Assembly: GCA_025699025.1 (NCBI GenBank)
Contig: JAILWJ010000003.1
Span: 154,192-218,191 of the forward strand
DNA length: 64,000 bases
From: Nitrosarchaeum sp.
Lineage (GTDB): Archaea > Thermoproteota > Nitrososphaeria > Nitrososphaerales > Nitrosopumilaceae
Direction of reading: 5' to 3'
A model generated the notes under the pieces. It was not told where the DNA came from. It made no database searches and was given only the letters and a program-made list of their open reading frames with translations. Positions within the stretch are counted from its first letter, which is position 1; each line of letters starts with the position of its first letter. This document shows, one piece after another, positions 50,506-59,301 of the stretch. Made by a program: the position numbers and the translations under genes.

Positions 50506-50695
50506 GTCATCCAAGTATTGTGATATATTTCTGAATTCATGATACATTATGACAACAAGATCAATTCATAAAAAATCTCAAAATTGGGCTCAAAACATCC
50601 CAAAAAAACAAAACGCAATATGTCAAAACATTGCAAATAAAACCAATCTCAAAGATTGGCAAGTGGTTCAGTCAAACAAAGGAGGCCTGTACTAG

Positions 50696-51091
50696 TTGGA
50701 AGTCAAACAGATATGCCTGTATGATGACGCATGCAACCAAATTTGCCAAGTTCCAGGAATCAGGTTTTCAGCAATAATTAACAAAAGAGGAAGAAAGATT
50801 GCAGGTGGATTCAACGCCAAAGTCACACCACTAGAAAAAGACGAGCAAAAAATGGAGATGCTATTCATGGAGACTACGCTTGACTTCTCAATGAGAAAGG
50901 AATTTGATGAGTCATTAGGGGGCATACATGCCATTGTATCTTACAGAGACAAGGTCAACATCATCACAATCCCATATCAGGACAACCTGATCTTGCTATC
51001 AGTGGAGTCAGGACTGGATGTTTCCAAGGTTATTCAAATTGTACATCAAAAGTTCACACACAATAGAATCATGGAGGCAATGATCCAATGA
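50696..51091 (+). CDS. DUF6659-like / roadblock-like protein, 131 aa
   Basis: TTG 50696 preceded by GGAGG 15 bases upstream. Alpha/beta pattern: IRFSAIINKRGRKIAGGF, then two helices and SYRDKVNIITIPYQDNLILLSVE. It resembles the family I recall as DUF6659 in ammonia-oxidising archaea, and has a roadblock/profilin-like order of strands. Paralogues at 54687 and (more distantly) 60982. First gene of a three-gene unit. Confidence 0.65.
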   Translation: MEVKQICLYDDACNQICQVPGIRFSAIINKRGRKIAGGFNAKVTPLEKDEQKMEMLFMETTLDFSMRKEFDESLGGIHAIVSYRDKVNIITIPYQDNLILLSVESGLDVSKVIQIVHQKFTHNRIMEAMIQ

Positions 51092-51273
51092 ATATCTATG
51101 ACACTAAAATGGTAATATGTACAAAGTGTAAAAAAACAATAGGTGAAATCGACTTTGAAGCTACAGCATATCATGTTCTATGTAGGCAATGTTCAAGTCC
51201 ATCACTAGAAAGTAAAATGCATCATGATCACAATTATCAGGATTCTTTGCTAAAGACTCCTCGTGTAATATGA
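51088..51273 (+). CDS. MNIYDT-type zinc-ribbon protein, 61 aa
   Basis: MNIYDTKMVICTKCKKTIGE...LCRQCSS; near copy of the gene at 23567 and of the head of 53819. ATG overlaps the previous TGA by four bases, and its own stop overlaps the next ATG. Confidence 0.75.
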   Translation: MNIYDTKMVICTKCKKTIGEIDFEATAYHVLCRQCSSPSLESKMHHDHNYQDSLLKTPRVI

Positions 51274-51518
51274 TCTTGGTATGTAGGAATAGTCTTTTGC
51301 CTGACGAATCATGTAGGAGATGTGGCGGAGCACTGCTAGACTATACATTATGTGAAAAGTGTAGGGTTCCTACAAGTTTCATTTGTAAGATCTGCTCCTA
51401 CAAGACACTTCCTAGGATTCATGATCAGTTTTGTTTTAAATCCAACCCCTTGCAAACCGAGCATGATTTTTTACCATATATCATGATTCAAAACACACAC
51501 GGTAAAAAACCAAAATAA
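51270..51518 (+). CDS. double zinc-ribbon protein, 82 aa
   Basis: ESCRRCGGALLDYTLCEKCRVP, then ICKICSYKTLPRIHDQFC; four knuckles, hence two zinc sites. Third gene of the unit, ATG overlapping the preceding TGA. Role unknown. Confidence 0.75.
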   Translation: MILVCRNSLLPDESCRRCGGALLDYTLCEKCRVPTSFICKICSYKTLPRIHDQFCFKSNPLQTEHDFLPYIMIQNTHGKKPK

Positions 51519-51663
51519 ATTATTCAGAAATTTCCAGAAATAACTTTGAATCATCGAGAGTTTGATGAGTATTGACTTATGATTCTAATACAATAAAGCA
51601 TTATTTGAGCAATAATTAATTTACATCAAACAATTGTAGACACAAAGTTACGTATTGAATATT

Positions 51664-51792
51664 CTAACAGTCAGCTATAAAATTATCCATGGTTTTCTTT
51701 ATCTTTTTTTTAGAAACATGTTCGTCAGAATCCATGTCTTTTTTCATAATTTTTCTCAATTCGTTAATTGTTGATGACTTCTTTATTTTCAT
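51664..51792 (-). CDS. possible basic small protein, 42 aa
   Basis: ATG 51792: MKIKKSSTINELRKIMKKDM..., ending ADC. Lys-rich helix; family unknown. Confidence 0.4.
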   Translation of the reverse strand: MKIKKSSTINELRKIMKKDMDSDEHVSKKKIKKTMDNFIADC

Positions 51793-51826
51793 AAAACACC
51801 GTTAACCATTTTTGTAATAATTCACA

Positions 51827-52330
51827 TTAAGCTTGGTTTGCTCTTTGCGCTTTCTGGATGTTTTTCTTTCTTGCTCTTTGCTGTCTGGGTGTAGGCTTTT
51901 CGCTTTCTGGAATATTTTTCCTAGGTTTTGCTTTGAAGATGTTTCCTTTGTATCGTTTTACGGTACCGCGTAGTCTGTCAAGGATTTGTTTTATCTTTGA
52001 ATTTTTAGATTTTAAAACATCATTTTGAACATAGGCGTCATCTTTATGAATTAGCCAAGAATGGGTAGCCCAACTTCCACTGGAGCGTTTTCCGGCAACT
52101 CTTTGTGTATGTCCAGAGCGTCCAACATCATGTGTCCTAAACGTTACAAATTCTGATTTTGGACGAATTATTACTCTGTAATACTCTCCCTGATTTCCCA
52201 TTCCTGGTTTTTTTCTTAATTGTCCGTCAGGCTGTCTTAGGGATCTTTGACGTGTCGTCATATTCTGCCATGCTGTTTGTGCTTTTTTGATATTTTGTTT
52301 AGCAGCATGGATTTGTTTTGTAGTTGCCAT
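51827..52330 (-). CDS. basic protein, possible nucleic-acid binder, 167 aa
   Basis: Arg/Lys/Gln-rich. N-terminal HAAKQNIKKAQTAWQNM and C-terminal PRQQRARKKNIQKAQRANQA are related by a K-N-I-x-K-AQ element. The middle (YYRVIIRPKSEFVTFRTHDV...SWLIHKDDAYV) looks like a small beta domain. It could bind RNA or DNA; inferred only. Confidence 0.6.
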   Translation of the reverse strand: MATTKQIHAAKQNIKKAQTAWQNMTTRQRSLRQPDGQLRKKPGMGNQGEYYRVIIRPKSEFVTFRTHDVGRSGHTQRVAGKRSSGSWATHSWLIHKDDAYVQNDVLKSKNSKIKQILDRLRGTVKRYKGNIFKAKPRKNIPESEKPTPRQQRARKKNIQKAQRANQA

Positions 52331-52474
52331 TACAATATGTTAGATGTTATTGTATATGATATTGATTGTACAGCCAACACAATTATGAAGCGATACTAAA
52401 AAAATAAGCTGAATCCTTTAACTTCAGCTTTGGTTTGTATGATGTTTTTTTAGACATCAGGAGAATAATGCAGT

Positions 52475-52681
52475 ATGAATAGAATCGCAGTGCTTTCAGG
52501 AATAGCAGTTGCAGTAATAGCATCTGGCGTATTAGGTGCATATGCCATACTTGAAAGTGAGATAGACATACCGACGCCACAGAATGCCGAAGAGATTGTC
52601 TCAGACATTGGTGAAGACATCGACAATGCCGATCTTGGCTATGGTCAGGTAGAAAAACAGGAAGGGGCATATTCACCATAG
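52475..52681 (+). CDS. small secreted or anchored protein, 68 aa
   Basis: Hydrophobic N-terminus (MNRIAVLSGIAVAVIASGVL) followed by an acidic exported part with NAEEIVSDIGEDIDNADLGY. Good ATG. The overlapping reverse frame is a shadow. Confidence 0.7.
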   Translation: MNRIAVLSGIAVAVIASGVLGAYAILESEIDIPTPQNAEEIVSDIGEDIDNADLGYGQVEKQEGAYSP

Positions 52682-52818
52682 ATTTTTTTTATTTTTACAG
52701 TTCTGATAAAAAATATGCCTTGAGATTCCAGCCAACGCTGTAAATTACCAATATTGCCTGTCAATATCGAACTGGAGTTATTTTGAAAATCTTAACCAAA
52801 TTATGATATAAAAATTGA

Positions 52819-53079
52819 TTAATTTTGCATAGATTGTGATTGAAATCCATGCAAATCAGCAATGCGAAACATCATCTGGTTTTTACGTATTGATATTTGT
52901 GAGTTTTTCTTGAAACGATATTTGGTGACAATGCGTCTTTTTTTATTGTATAGTGTTATTTCAGATTTAGATAAAGCTAAAAAAGTAAAAAGATGCTCGC
53001 TTGAAATTCTGCCCAACTCTTGCCAAGTGTCATCCATAACAAATTTATCAAATATTTTCCTAGTTTTTCCAAATGTCAT
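52819..53079 (-). CDS. hypothetical protein, 86 aa
   Basis: Beta-rich and basic: HLFTFLALSKSEITLYNKKRRIVTKYRFKK. A plus-strand frame overlaps it, but this one has the more normal composition. No family. Confidence 0.45.
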   Translation of the reverse strand: MTFGKTRKIFDKFVMDDTWQELGRISSEHLFTFLALSKSEITLYNKKRRIVTKYRFKKNSQISIRKNQMMFRIADLHGFQSQSMQN

Positions 53080-53169
53080 ATGTTGAAAATAAAAAAAGTC
53101 AAATCAGAATTTCAGCACTTTGATTGATGTCTTGGTGTATTCAACAGATTATTTGTCATCGGCGTCATT

Positions 53170-53328
53170 TTATCCCTCATTTAGCCTCAATTTTGGACTT
53201 TTTATTGTATTTAACATTAATTTTTTCCCCATGAATACAATGTTGTCGTGTAAGAGATATCCGTATGTAAGCTTGTTTGAGTAATTTAAGCTGGTTTCTA
53301 TTAGTTGTGATCGTGTGTCATTAATCAT
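53170..53328 (-). CDS. possible hypothetical protein, 52 aa
   Basis: ATG 53328 (MINDTRSQLIETSLNYSNKL) chosen within a longer frame. Beta-rich, basic end. Weak support. Confidence 0.3.
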   Translation of the reverse strand: MINDTRSQLIETSLNYSNKLTYGYLLHDNIVFMGKKLMLNTIKSPKLRLNEG

Positions 53329-53398
53329 ATAGCTAGTCTGATTAAAATCAGCTAAACCGTTTACAAGTATTAAAATGATTTCATTACAAAATCTACAC

Positions 53399-53614
53399 AT
53401 GACAAAACTACAACAACTTCAAAAACTGGTTGAAGAAAAAGGTGAGTTGATGGTCATGTCAAATACTGGTGAAAAGTTTGAGCTGCACAAACATAATGTA
53501 AAGTTCAACGAGTCATCAGATCTGGTAGAGGTTGACGGGGGAACCAAAAAGTTTTGGTTGATTCCATCAAAGATAGCATACTTTTGGACTCATGATAAAG
53601 CCAGAGAAGAATGA
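53399..53614 (+). CDS. hypothetical protein, 71 aa
   Basis: ATG 53399 (MTKLQQLQKLVEEKGELM). A helix then small beta strands (GEKFELHKHNVKFN, FWLIPSKIAYFW). No family. Convergent with 53617. Confidence 0.6.
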   Translation: MTKLQQLQKLVEEKGELMVMSNTGEKFELHKHNVKFNESSDLVEVDGGTKKFWLIPSKIAYFWTHDKAREE

Positions 53615-53616
53615 CC

Positions 53617-53814
53617 TCATTTTTTATCTCTTTTAATTTTAAGAAATACTGCAACAACAAAGTATGCAATACTGATCATTACAAATAACAATCCAATCCA
53701 CCACTGCTGTGAAAAAGAATTTACAAACATTATTGCCAACAATCCCAAAACAAATACAATCGATGCACCGATCAAACCAATAATTCTTGGGGACTGGATG
53801 TTTTTAATTCTCAT
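53617..53814 (-). CDS. two-TM membrane protein, 65 aa
   Basis: TMs at about 10-32 and 37-57 with a basic C-terminal IKRDKK. Starts four bases after the UspA-fusion stop, as an operon. Confidence 0.65.
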   Translation of the reverse strand: MRIKNIQSPRIIGLIGASIVFVLGLLAIMFVNSFSQQWWIGLLFVMISIAYFVVAVFLKIKRDKK

Positions 53815-53818
53815 GGAA

Positions 53819-54490
53819 TTATTTGGCTCCTACTTTTTGTTTCATTTTGTAAAATGGAACTCCTTCTCCATGCCTTTGTAATTTCTTTTTGGTAGTTGAT
53901 TTTTTTCTGAATTTTGATATTTTTGTATCAAGTTTGGAGGATTTTTCTTTAACCAACAAAACTGGAATGTCAGATGCATGCATGACATAGTTTGATATGC
54001 TTCCAAAAACTATCTCTTTTATTGGTCCTTTTCCTGAAGAACCCATTATGATTAGATCATATTTTGATTTTTTTGCAACTTTTACAATCATTTCTGCCTC
54101 ATCGCCTTTGACAATTCTGTGGTTTGCAACAACGTTCTTGTTTTCACAGTAAATTTTTGCTTGCTTGATTGATTTTTCTGTATGTGTCCGAATTTTTTTA
54201 GACATTTCATCGTACGGTGTGCCTGATTTTACGCCAGGCATAGCCTTCATCAGAGTAATTGACGCACCCAGGTGTTTGGATAGATAAATGGCAGTGTCTA
54301 GTGCCTTTGTAGATTTTTTTGTAAAATCTACAGGCACAAGTATTTTATCAATTCCTTTATGAATAATGTTTTTTTGTTTTTTATTGCATCCACTGCACAG
54401 TGGAAATATCAAAGTGGAGCCAAGGTCTACTTCTCCGATAAATTTGCCACATACAGAGCATTTGATCTGTCTTGTGTTGTAGATATTCAT
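53819..54490 (-). CDS. MNIYNT zinc ribbon fused to UspA domain
   Basis: 223 aa. Residues 1-38: MNIYNTRQIKCSVCGKFIGE...LCSGCNKK, the same zinc domain as the genes at 23567 and 51088. Residues about 45-185: UspA (KILVPVDFTKKSTKALDTA, IIMGSSGKGPIKEIVFGSIS with the G-x2-G-x9-GS ATP motif). A basic tail follows. The fusion suggests the zinc domain guides stress proteins to a target. Confidence 0.9.
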   Translation of the reverse strand: MNIYNTRQIKCSVCGKFIGEVDLGSTLIFPLCSGCNKKQKNIIHKGIDKILVPVDFTKKSTKALDTAIYLSKHLGASITLMKAMPGVKSGTPYDEMSKKIRTHTEKSIKQAKIYCENKNVVANHRIVKGDEAEMIVKVAKKSKYDLIIMGSSGKGPIKEIVFGSISNYVMHASDIPVLLVKEKSSKLDTKISKFRKKSTTKKKLQRHGEGVPFYKMKQKVGAK

Positions 54491-54686
54491 AATTTTGGGA
54501 TTTTTTCAGTTTTAGTTTGTATGTTGGTTTTATCCTCATTCATAAAGCAATTACAAACATGTGTAAGATATTAGTAAGTAAGCTTGAGAATGTAAAATAA
54601 GCTAATCAAGTATAATTACGCATAATGAGTTGAAATAATATTTTTTGTTTATTTGACAATATAACAGATTTTCTATCAGATATATC

Positions 54687-55076
54687 ATGAAGTCATTATC
54701 GAGCAAAGAAATTCAAAAATTTGAAGGTATATGTGAGAAAATTTTAAAAAACAAAGATGTCAGATACATTTGCCTTTTAAATAAAATGGGCAAATTAGTT
54801 GTAGAAAAAAAACAAAAGAAGGTAAATTTTTTAATTCCAGATAAAAAAGCAAGAGATCTTTACATAAAATTAAAACTTGAATCCTCTTTAATCAAAGACT
54901 TTGATGATGAGTTGGGCAAGCTGGAATTTGTAGTAACATATAGAAAAAAAATGCAAATGATGAGCATTCCTATTTATGGATATTTGGTAATGGTATCTGC
55001 TAAAAAAAGTGCCAATTCACATCTAATTGCTAATTCAATATTAAATTTATTTGAAAAAAACATCATGATTCAATAA
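54687..55076 (+). CDS. DUF6659-like protein, 129 aa
   Basis: ATG 54687. DVRYICLLNKMGKLVVEKK, then helices and LEFVVTYRKKMQMMSIPIYGYLVMVSAKK, the same plan as 50696. Lys-rich. Function unknown. Confidence 0.65.
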   Translation: MKSLSSKEIQKFEGICEKILKNKDVRYICLLNKMGKLVVEKKQKKVNFLIPDKKARDLYIKLKLESSLIKDFDDELGKLEFVVTYRKKMQMMSIPIYGYLVMVSAKKSANSHLIANSILNLFEKNIMIQ

Positions 55077-55184
55077 AGATGCCAAGTAATTTTTAAAATT
55101 ACTTGATCATAAAATTTTTCATCTAATGTTTGAATGACAGTTTTTGCAACTATACACAATCATGGTTTATTATCAGATTATGAA

Positions 55185-55721
55185 TCAATGATTATTTTTT
55201 TTAACGAATAGATATTTTCTTGCAACAAAAAATACGATCACAATGGTCATTACTGCCACAAACACAGACATGACGGTACTTTCATTTGGTTGCTCAACGG
55301 ATTCAGGGGTTTGGAATTTTCCTTCAGATAAGCAGTCAATTGTCAGTTCTAATGTCTGACCAGGCGCAGAAATATCCTGATTTGCCAGTATTTTGCCATT
55401 TTTAACAATATATGCAGACAAATTTTGGCCGCCTAATGTAGGATATACTGAAATGGATATTGTATTTGATTCCCCACATGAGATATGAAATTTATCATTT
55501 CCTGTGTTTCCTATTTCATGCATGACATAATTTCCATCATGAATTTCCCCTGTCCATTTAGAGTCCGTATAAACTAGCATCAACACCTTGTTTGCATTTA
55601 ATTTCTTGGAGTTTTGAATCTCTTTTGATAAATTCTCGACATTATCTGTTTGTGCAAAGGATTCTATCGGAACTGCAATTAACATCAACATAATTAATAA
55701 AAAGATATTTTTTTCCTTCAC
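55185..55721 (-). CDS. membrane-anchored secreted protein, 178 aa
   Basis: Signal peptide 1-23; a C-terminal TM (about 150-170) followed by KKNNH. The external part is a beta domain with two Cys (ISCGES, IDCLSEG). Family unknown. Confidence 0.6.
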   Translation of the reverse strand: MKEKNIFLLIMLMLIAVPIESFAQTDNVENLSKEIQNSKKLNANKVLMLVYTDSKWTGEIHDGNYVMHEIGNTGNDKFHISCGESNTISISVYPTLGGQNLSAYIVKNGKILANQDISAPGQTLELTIDCLSEGKFQTPESVEQPNESTVMSVFVAVMTIVIVFFVARKYLFVKKNNH

Positions 55722-55826
55722 ATGTTACATCGTAAAATCATGATAAATTATAATTTATAATAGATTTAGCTTAAAATCTCGTTTTAACTTAAAAGGTATT
55801 TTTTTGTTTTAAAAAGAATTTTTTTC

Positions 55827-57143
55827 ATGAAGTCAGATATAGAAAGAGAAGAATGGAAATCATCTAGCGGTTTCATTCTTGCTTGTATTGGCTCTGCAGT
55901 TGGAATTGGAAACATTTGGAGGTTTCCTTACATAGTCGGTGAGAACGGAGGAGGGGCATTTTTAATTCCTTTTTTGATGGTTGTTGTGGGACTTGGAATA
56001 TCCCTGATGATGCTAGAATTTGCAGTTGGAAAATATTTCCGATCTTCCATTGTAAAAAGCCTTGAAAAAATAAAAAACAACTTGAAATGGTCTGGCGTAT
56101 TCATTGCTTGTGTATCTTTAGCAGTTCTAAGTTATTATCTGGTAGTAATTGGTTGGATTGGGTTTTTTCTTTCCAGTTTTGCTGCTGAGACGTTTATGGA
56201 ATTTGAACAGATGACTGACACTTATTTTTCGATAGTTTCATTTCTTGTTGTAGCACTAATTGTAATGGCAGTAATAGGAAAGGGAGTCATTGGCGGAATT
56301 GAAAAATTCAACAAAATTTCTGTTCTGATTCTTATTTCCATACTGATTCCGTTTTCTGCATATGCTGTAACATTACCTGGAGCCTTTGATGGCATTTCAT
56401 ATTTTATTACTCCTGATTTTTCATCCCTGTACAATCCCAAAATATGGGCCACTGCCTTAGGACAAGCGTTTTTTTCACTATCTTTGGGTTCGGGTGCATT
56501 ACTGACTTATGGTAGCTATTTGGGAAAACGCCAGTTTCTGCTAAAACCCACAATTACAATAATCTCCACAAATACTGCGGTGTCCATTCTTGCTGGATTT
56601 TTGATCTTTTCGCTGGTTTTTTCAAATAATCAAAGCCCTTCTCAGGGACTGCCTTTGGTGTTTAACATACTTCCTGACATATTTGCCTCCATGGAACATG
56701 GTACTGTTTTGGGAGCTGTTTTCTTTTCGCTTCTTTTTGTGGCAGGCTTGACATCTGCTGTAGGATTGTTTCAGGTGCCAACTGCATCAATCCAAGAATC
56801 CCTGAAAACCTCCAGAAGAAAAGCCACATTGATCGTGTTTGGGTTGGTGGTGGCAATAGGCATGCCTTCTGCACTGAGCTATACGCCGCTGGAAATACAG
56901 GTAAATCAAATCAAATTTTTAGACTTTATGGATGACATCTTTGGAACTTATGGCATCACTTTAGCAGAACTGGTATTTGTCGTATCCGTATCATGGTTTA
57001 TGTGCAAAACAAGGATTTTGGAAAATCTTAACAAAAATTCCAGATTCAATTTTCCAGATTGGACAATCTATGTGATGAAATTTGTTGTTCCTGCATTAAT
57101 TATATTTGTAATAATATTTTCGGCTATATTTGATAATGCATAA
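55827..57143 (+). CDS. sodium:neurotransmitter symporter (NSS/SNF) family transporter
   Basis: 438 aa, about 11-12 TM segments. TM1 is the family hallmark: CIGSAVGIGNIWRFPYIVGE with NGGGAF. The ligand and Na+ sites in TM6 (FFSLSLGSGALLTYGSY) are kept. Bacterial and archaeal members import amino acids with sodium. No RBS needed if leaderless; ATG 55827. Confidence 0.93.
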   Translation: MKSDIEREEWKSSSGFILACIGSAVGIGNIWRFPYIVGENGGGAFLIPFLMVVVGLGISLMMLEFAVGKYFRSSIVKSLEKIKNNLKWSGVFIACVSLAVLSYYLVVIGWIGFFLSSFAAETFMEFEQMTDTYFSIVSFLVVALIVMAVIGKGVIGGIEKFNKISVLILISILIPFSAYAVTLPGAFDGISYFITPDFSSLYNPKIWATALGQAFFSLSLGSGALLTYGSYLGKRQFLLKPTITIISTNTAVSILAGFLIFSLVFSNNQSPSQGLPLVFNILPDIFASMEHGTVLGAVFFSLLFVAGLTSAVGLFQVPTASIQESLKTSRRKATLIVFGLVVAIGMPSALSYTPLEIQVNQIKFLDFMDDIFGTYGITLAELVFVVSVSWFMCKTRILENLNKNSRFNFPDWTIYVMKFVVPALIIFVIIFSAIFDNA

Positions 57144-57197
57144 TAAGAATAACATCTGGTGCCATCAATCAATGGATGTTATGCATTTTTCAATAAG

Positions 57198-58088
57198 CTA
57201 GGTGATTTGTCTGAGGCTCTTGCAGCGTTGTCTCACGGTCACCTCCGTAACGCCTGCAGCATCAGCAATATCTCGCTGAGTCTTGATCTCCCCTGCAGAA
57301 ATCCCTGCCAAATACAATGCAGATGCTGCCATGCCCATAGGATGTTTTCCGGCCAAGATGTGTTGCCTTTCTGCTTTTTTTAGAATCTTTATTGCATCAC
57401 GCTTTATTTTTTCAGATACATCAGCATTGCTTGCAATCTTTGCAATACAAGATACAGTGTCAACAACAGGCATTTTGAGATCCAATTCTCTGAAAATTAA
57501 TCTGTAACAAGCCGTGACCTCCTTTCTTCGGACTCCAATTGCGTTTGCCACTTCATTAATGGTTCTTGGGGTCTCAGATGCACGGCATGCGGCATACAGA
57601 GATGCTGCCACCAGTGCAGATATTGAGCGTCCCCTGATTAGCTTTTTCTCTAGTGCCTTTCTGTAAAGGTATGCTGCCTTTTCAGATATGGCTTCAGATA
57701 ATGACAGTTTTTCTTTTAGTTTAAGAATCTCGCCTAATGCATATCGAAGATTTCTTTCGTCATTGGATTTTACTCTGCTTATACTATCCCATCTTCGCAG
57801 CCTGACAAGAGACGACTTCATGGTTGAGGACAGAGGATTTCCTGTCGAGTCCCTATCAACAGAATGGATGACGGTACTTAGACCGCGATCGTGTCTTACC
57901 AGGGAGGACTTGTCTCCAGCGTGAGATCTGTTGGAATCAGATTCGCCAAAAGATCTATCAGGTCTTCTGTCGTCAGTTTTTTCATCAACTACAAAGCCGC
58001 ACTTTGAGCAGAAGATCTCTTTGGAATCCATATCGGTAATCAAGGAATTTTTTCCGCATCGAAGGCATTTTGTTTCTTGAAAACTCAT
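57198..58088 (-). CDS. tfb: transcription initiation factor IIB (TFB)
   Basis: 296 aa. N-terminal zinc ribbon C-x2-C...C-x2-C (CLRCGKNS, FCSKCGFV), B-finger/linker (RPDRSFGESDSNRSHAGD), then two cyclin-like repeats (about 95-190 and 195-290: RSISALVAASLYAACR and HILAGKHPMGMAASALYLAG). It bridges TBP-TATA and RNA polymerase. Archaea of this group have several tfb copies; this is one of them. Upstream methyltransferase ends 10 bp away. Confidence 0.96.
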   Translation of the reverse strand: MSFQETKCLRCGKNSLITDMDSKEIFCSKCGFVVDEKTDDRRPDRSFGESDSNRSHAGDKSSLVRHDRGLSTVIHSVDRDSTGNPLSSTMKSSLVRLRRWDSISRVKSNDERNLRYALGEILKLKEKLSLSEAISEKAAYLYRKALEKKLIRGRSISALVAASLYAACRASETPRTINEVANAIGVRRKEVTACYRLIFRELDLKMPVVDTVSCIAKIASNADVSEKIKRDAIKILKKAERQHILAGKHPMGMAASALYLAGISAGEIKTQRDIADAAGVTEVTVRQRCKSLRQIT

Positions 58089-58098
58089 TGCAAAAATC

Positions 58099-58950
58099 CT
58101 ATTGTATCATTGCATGTTTTAGTTCCAGAGACAGATCACATGGTTTGAATTCTTGCTTGTTTGGAGCAGCAATGTAAAAATCGGCGTAAAAATATCCGTC
58201 ATCTTCAAGCCACTTGGTATCAATGCCTTTTTTGTGCAAAAGAGACAGTGTGTGGAGTTTTTCCTTGGCATCTGCAAAACGTCTCTGGGGGATTGGTTTG
58301 ATGTCGGTTTTTTCTATGGAATAGCCATACTTTTCAAAGGTATCCTTGATTTTTTCCATGTCAAATATCCTCAATACTGAAAATGCAAAAACAGGGTATT
58401 TGGAATGCAAGTCAGAATTTTGTTTTTTCAGATAGTCAAACAGGTTAGAGAATGCATCATGTCCGATGTATCCTATACACCCAGTTGCAATGACCATGTC
58501 TGGAGAAGGAATGTCAATTTCATCCAGATTGTCATCTTCAAGGTTTACGCATATTCCTTTGCTGCACAAATTTACATCTTCAGAAAATCTAAGTGCAGGC
58601 TGTGAAATATCAATTTGATAAAATACAATATTCTCATTTGATTCTAGATTCTCAAAAAACTTTTTGGATTGTTCTTTTGTTGGTTTTTTGTTTAAAAAAA
58701 AGTCGTCTAGCTCTGACATCTTTAGATCATATTTCATGAGCGCAGAATTGATGCCATATGAACTTCCAATGTCAAGGACTTTTATTTTCTCAGAGGAGTC
58801 ATGTTTTAGTTTTTTTGCAATTGACAGATAGAGAGGTTTTGTCTTGTCAGGAATCCTGTAATCTAGCTTCTTCATCTCTTTTAGGTAATCGTTAGGAGAT
58901 TTCTGGGTGTAAATGTCCGTAAAATCTTTTTTTACCTCCAACTCTTTCAT
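58099..58950 (-). CDS. class I SAM-dependent methyltransferase-like protein
   Basis: 283 aa. Motif I at about 55-63 (VLDIGSSYGINSALM), then the acidic strand and PDMVIATGCIGYIG as post-motif II. The substrate is unknown; the length and the C-terminal FYADFYIAAP resemble small-molecule methyltransferases. In an operon with tfb. Confidence 0.75.
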   Translation of the reverse strand: MKELEVKKDFTDIYTQKSPNDYLKEMKKLDYRIPDKTKPLYLSIAKKLKHDSSEKIKVLDIGSSYGINSALMKYDLKMSELDDFFLNKKPTKEQSKKFFENLESNENIVFYQIDISQPALRFSEDVNLCSKGICVNLEDDNLDEIDIPSPDMVIATGCIGYIGHDAFSNLFDYLKKQNSDLHSKYPVFAFSVLRIFDMEKIKDTFEKYGYSIEKTDIKPIPQRRFADAKEKLHTLSLLHKKGIDTKWLEDDGYFYADFYIAAPNKQEFKPCDLSLELKHAMIQ

Positions 58951-59301
58951 AATAGGGAAATTATATCATACCACACATTATAAAACCATCGATGGGTAGC
59001 ACAATTCAATAAACTGCAAGAATCATAGGTCATTCAGATCGTGAAATAAAATAGTTTTCAACATCATGTCTGTATATCTTAAAAGATGATCTGATCATGG
59101 TACAAACCACTCTCACGTATCGAGATGGTGCGTTGGAAAATAAAATGGTGTGGATAGATACAGATCCGCCCATAGAATCTGATCAATGATATTGTAAAAA
59201 ATCGATGGCTTCTACATGTCTTTTCATATGGTGAATGTAGTAAAACTTTGAATGGCAATGTATTCCTACTGTTTAACTTCTCTTTTGATACGTTATGTTT
59301 A
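58951..59301. other. 351-bp intergenic region
   Basis: Holds TGTGGTATGAT (58965-58975, minus strand, 2 mismatches to the shared motif, 15 bp before 58950) and a 30-codon ORF (59097-59189) with no known content. No other feature. Confidence 0.25.

Noticed and set aside
59097-59189. 30-codon ORF before the triple-repeat gene
   Set aside because: Composition uninformative and no family; kept only as a note on the gap.
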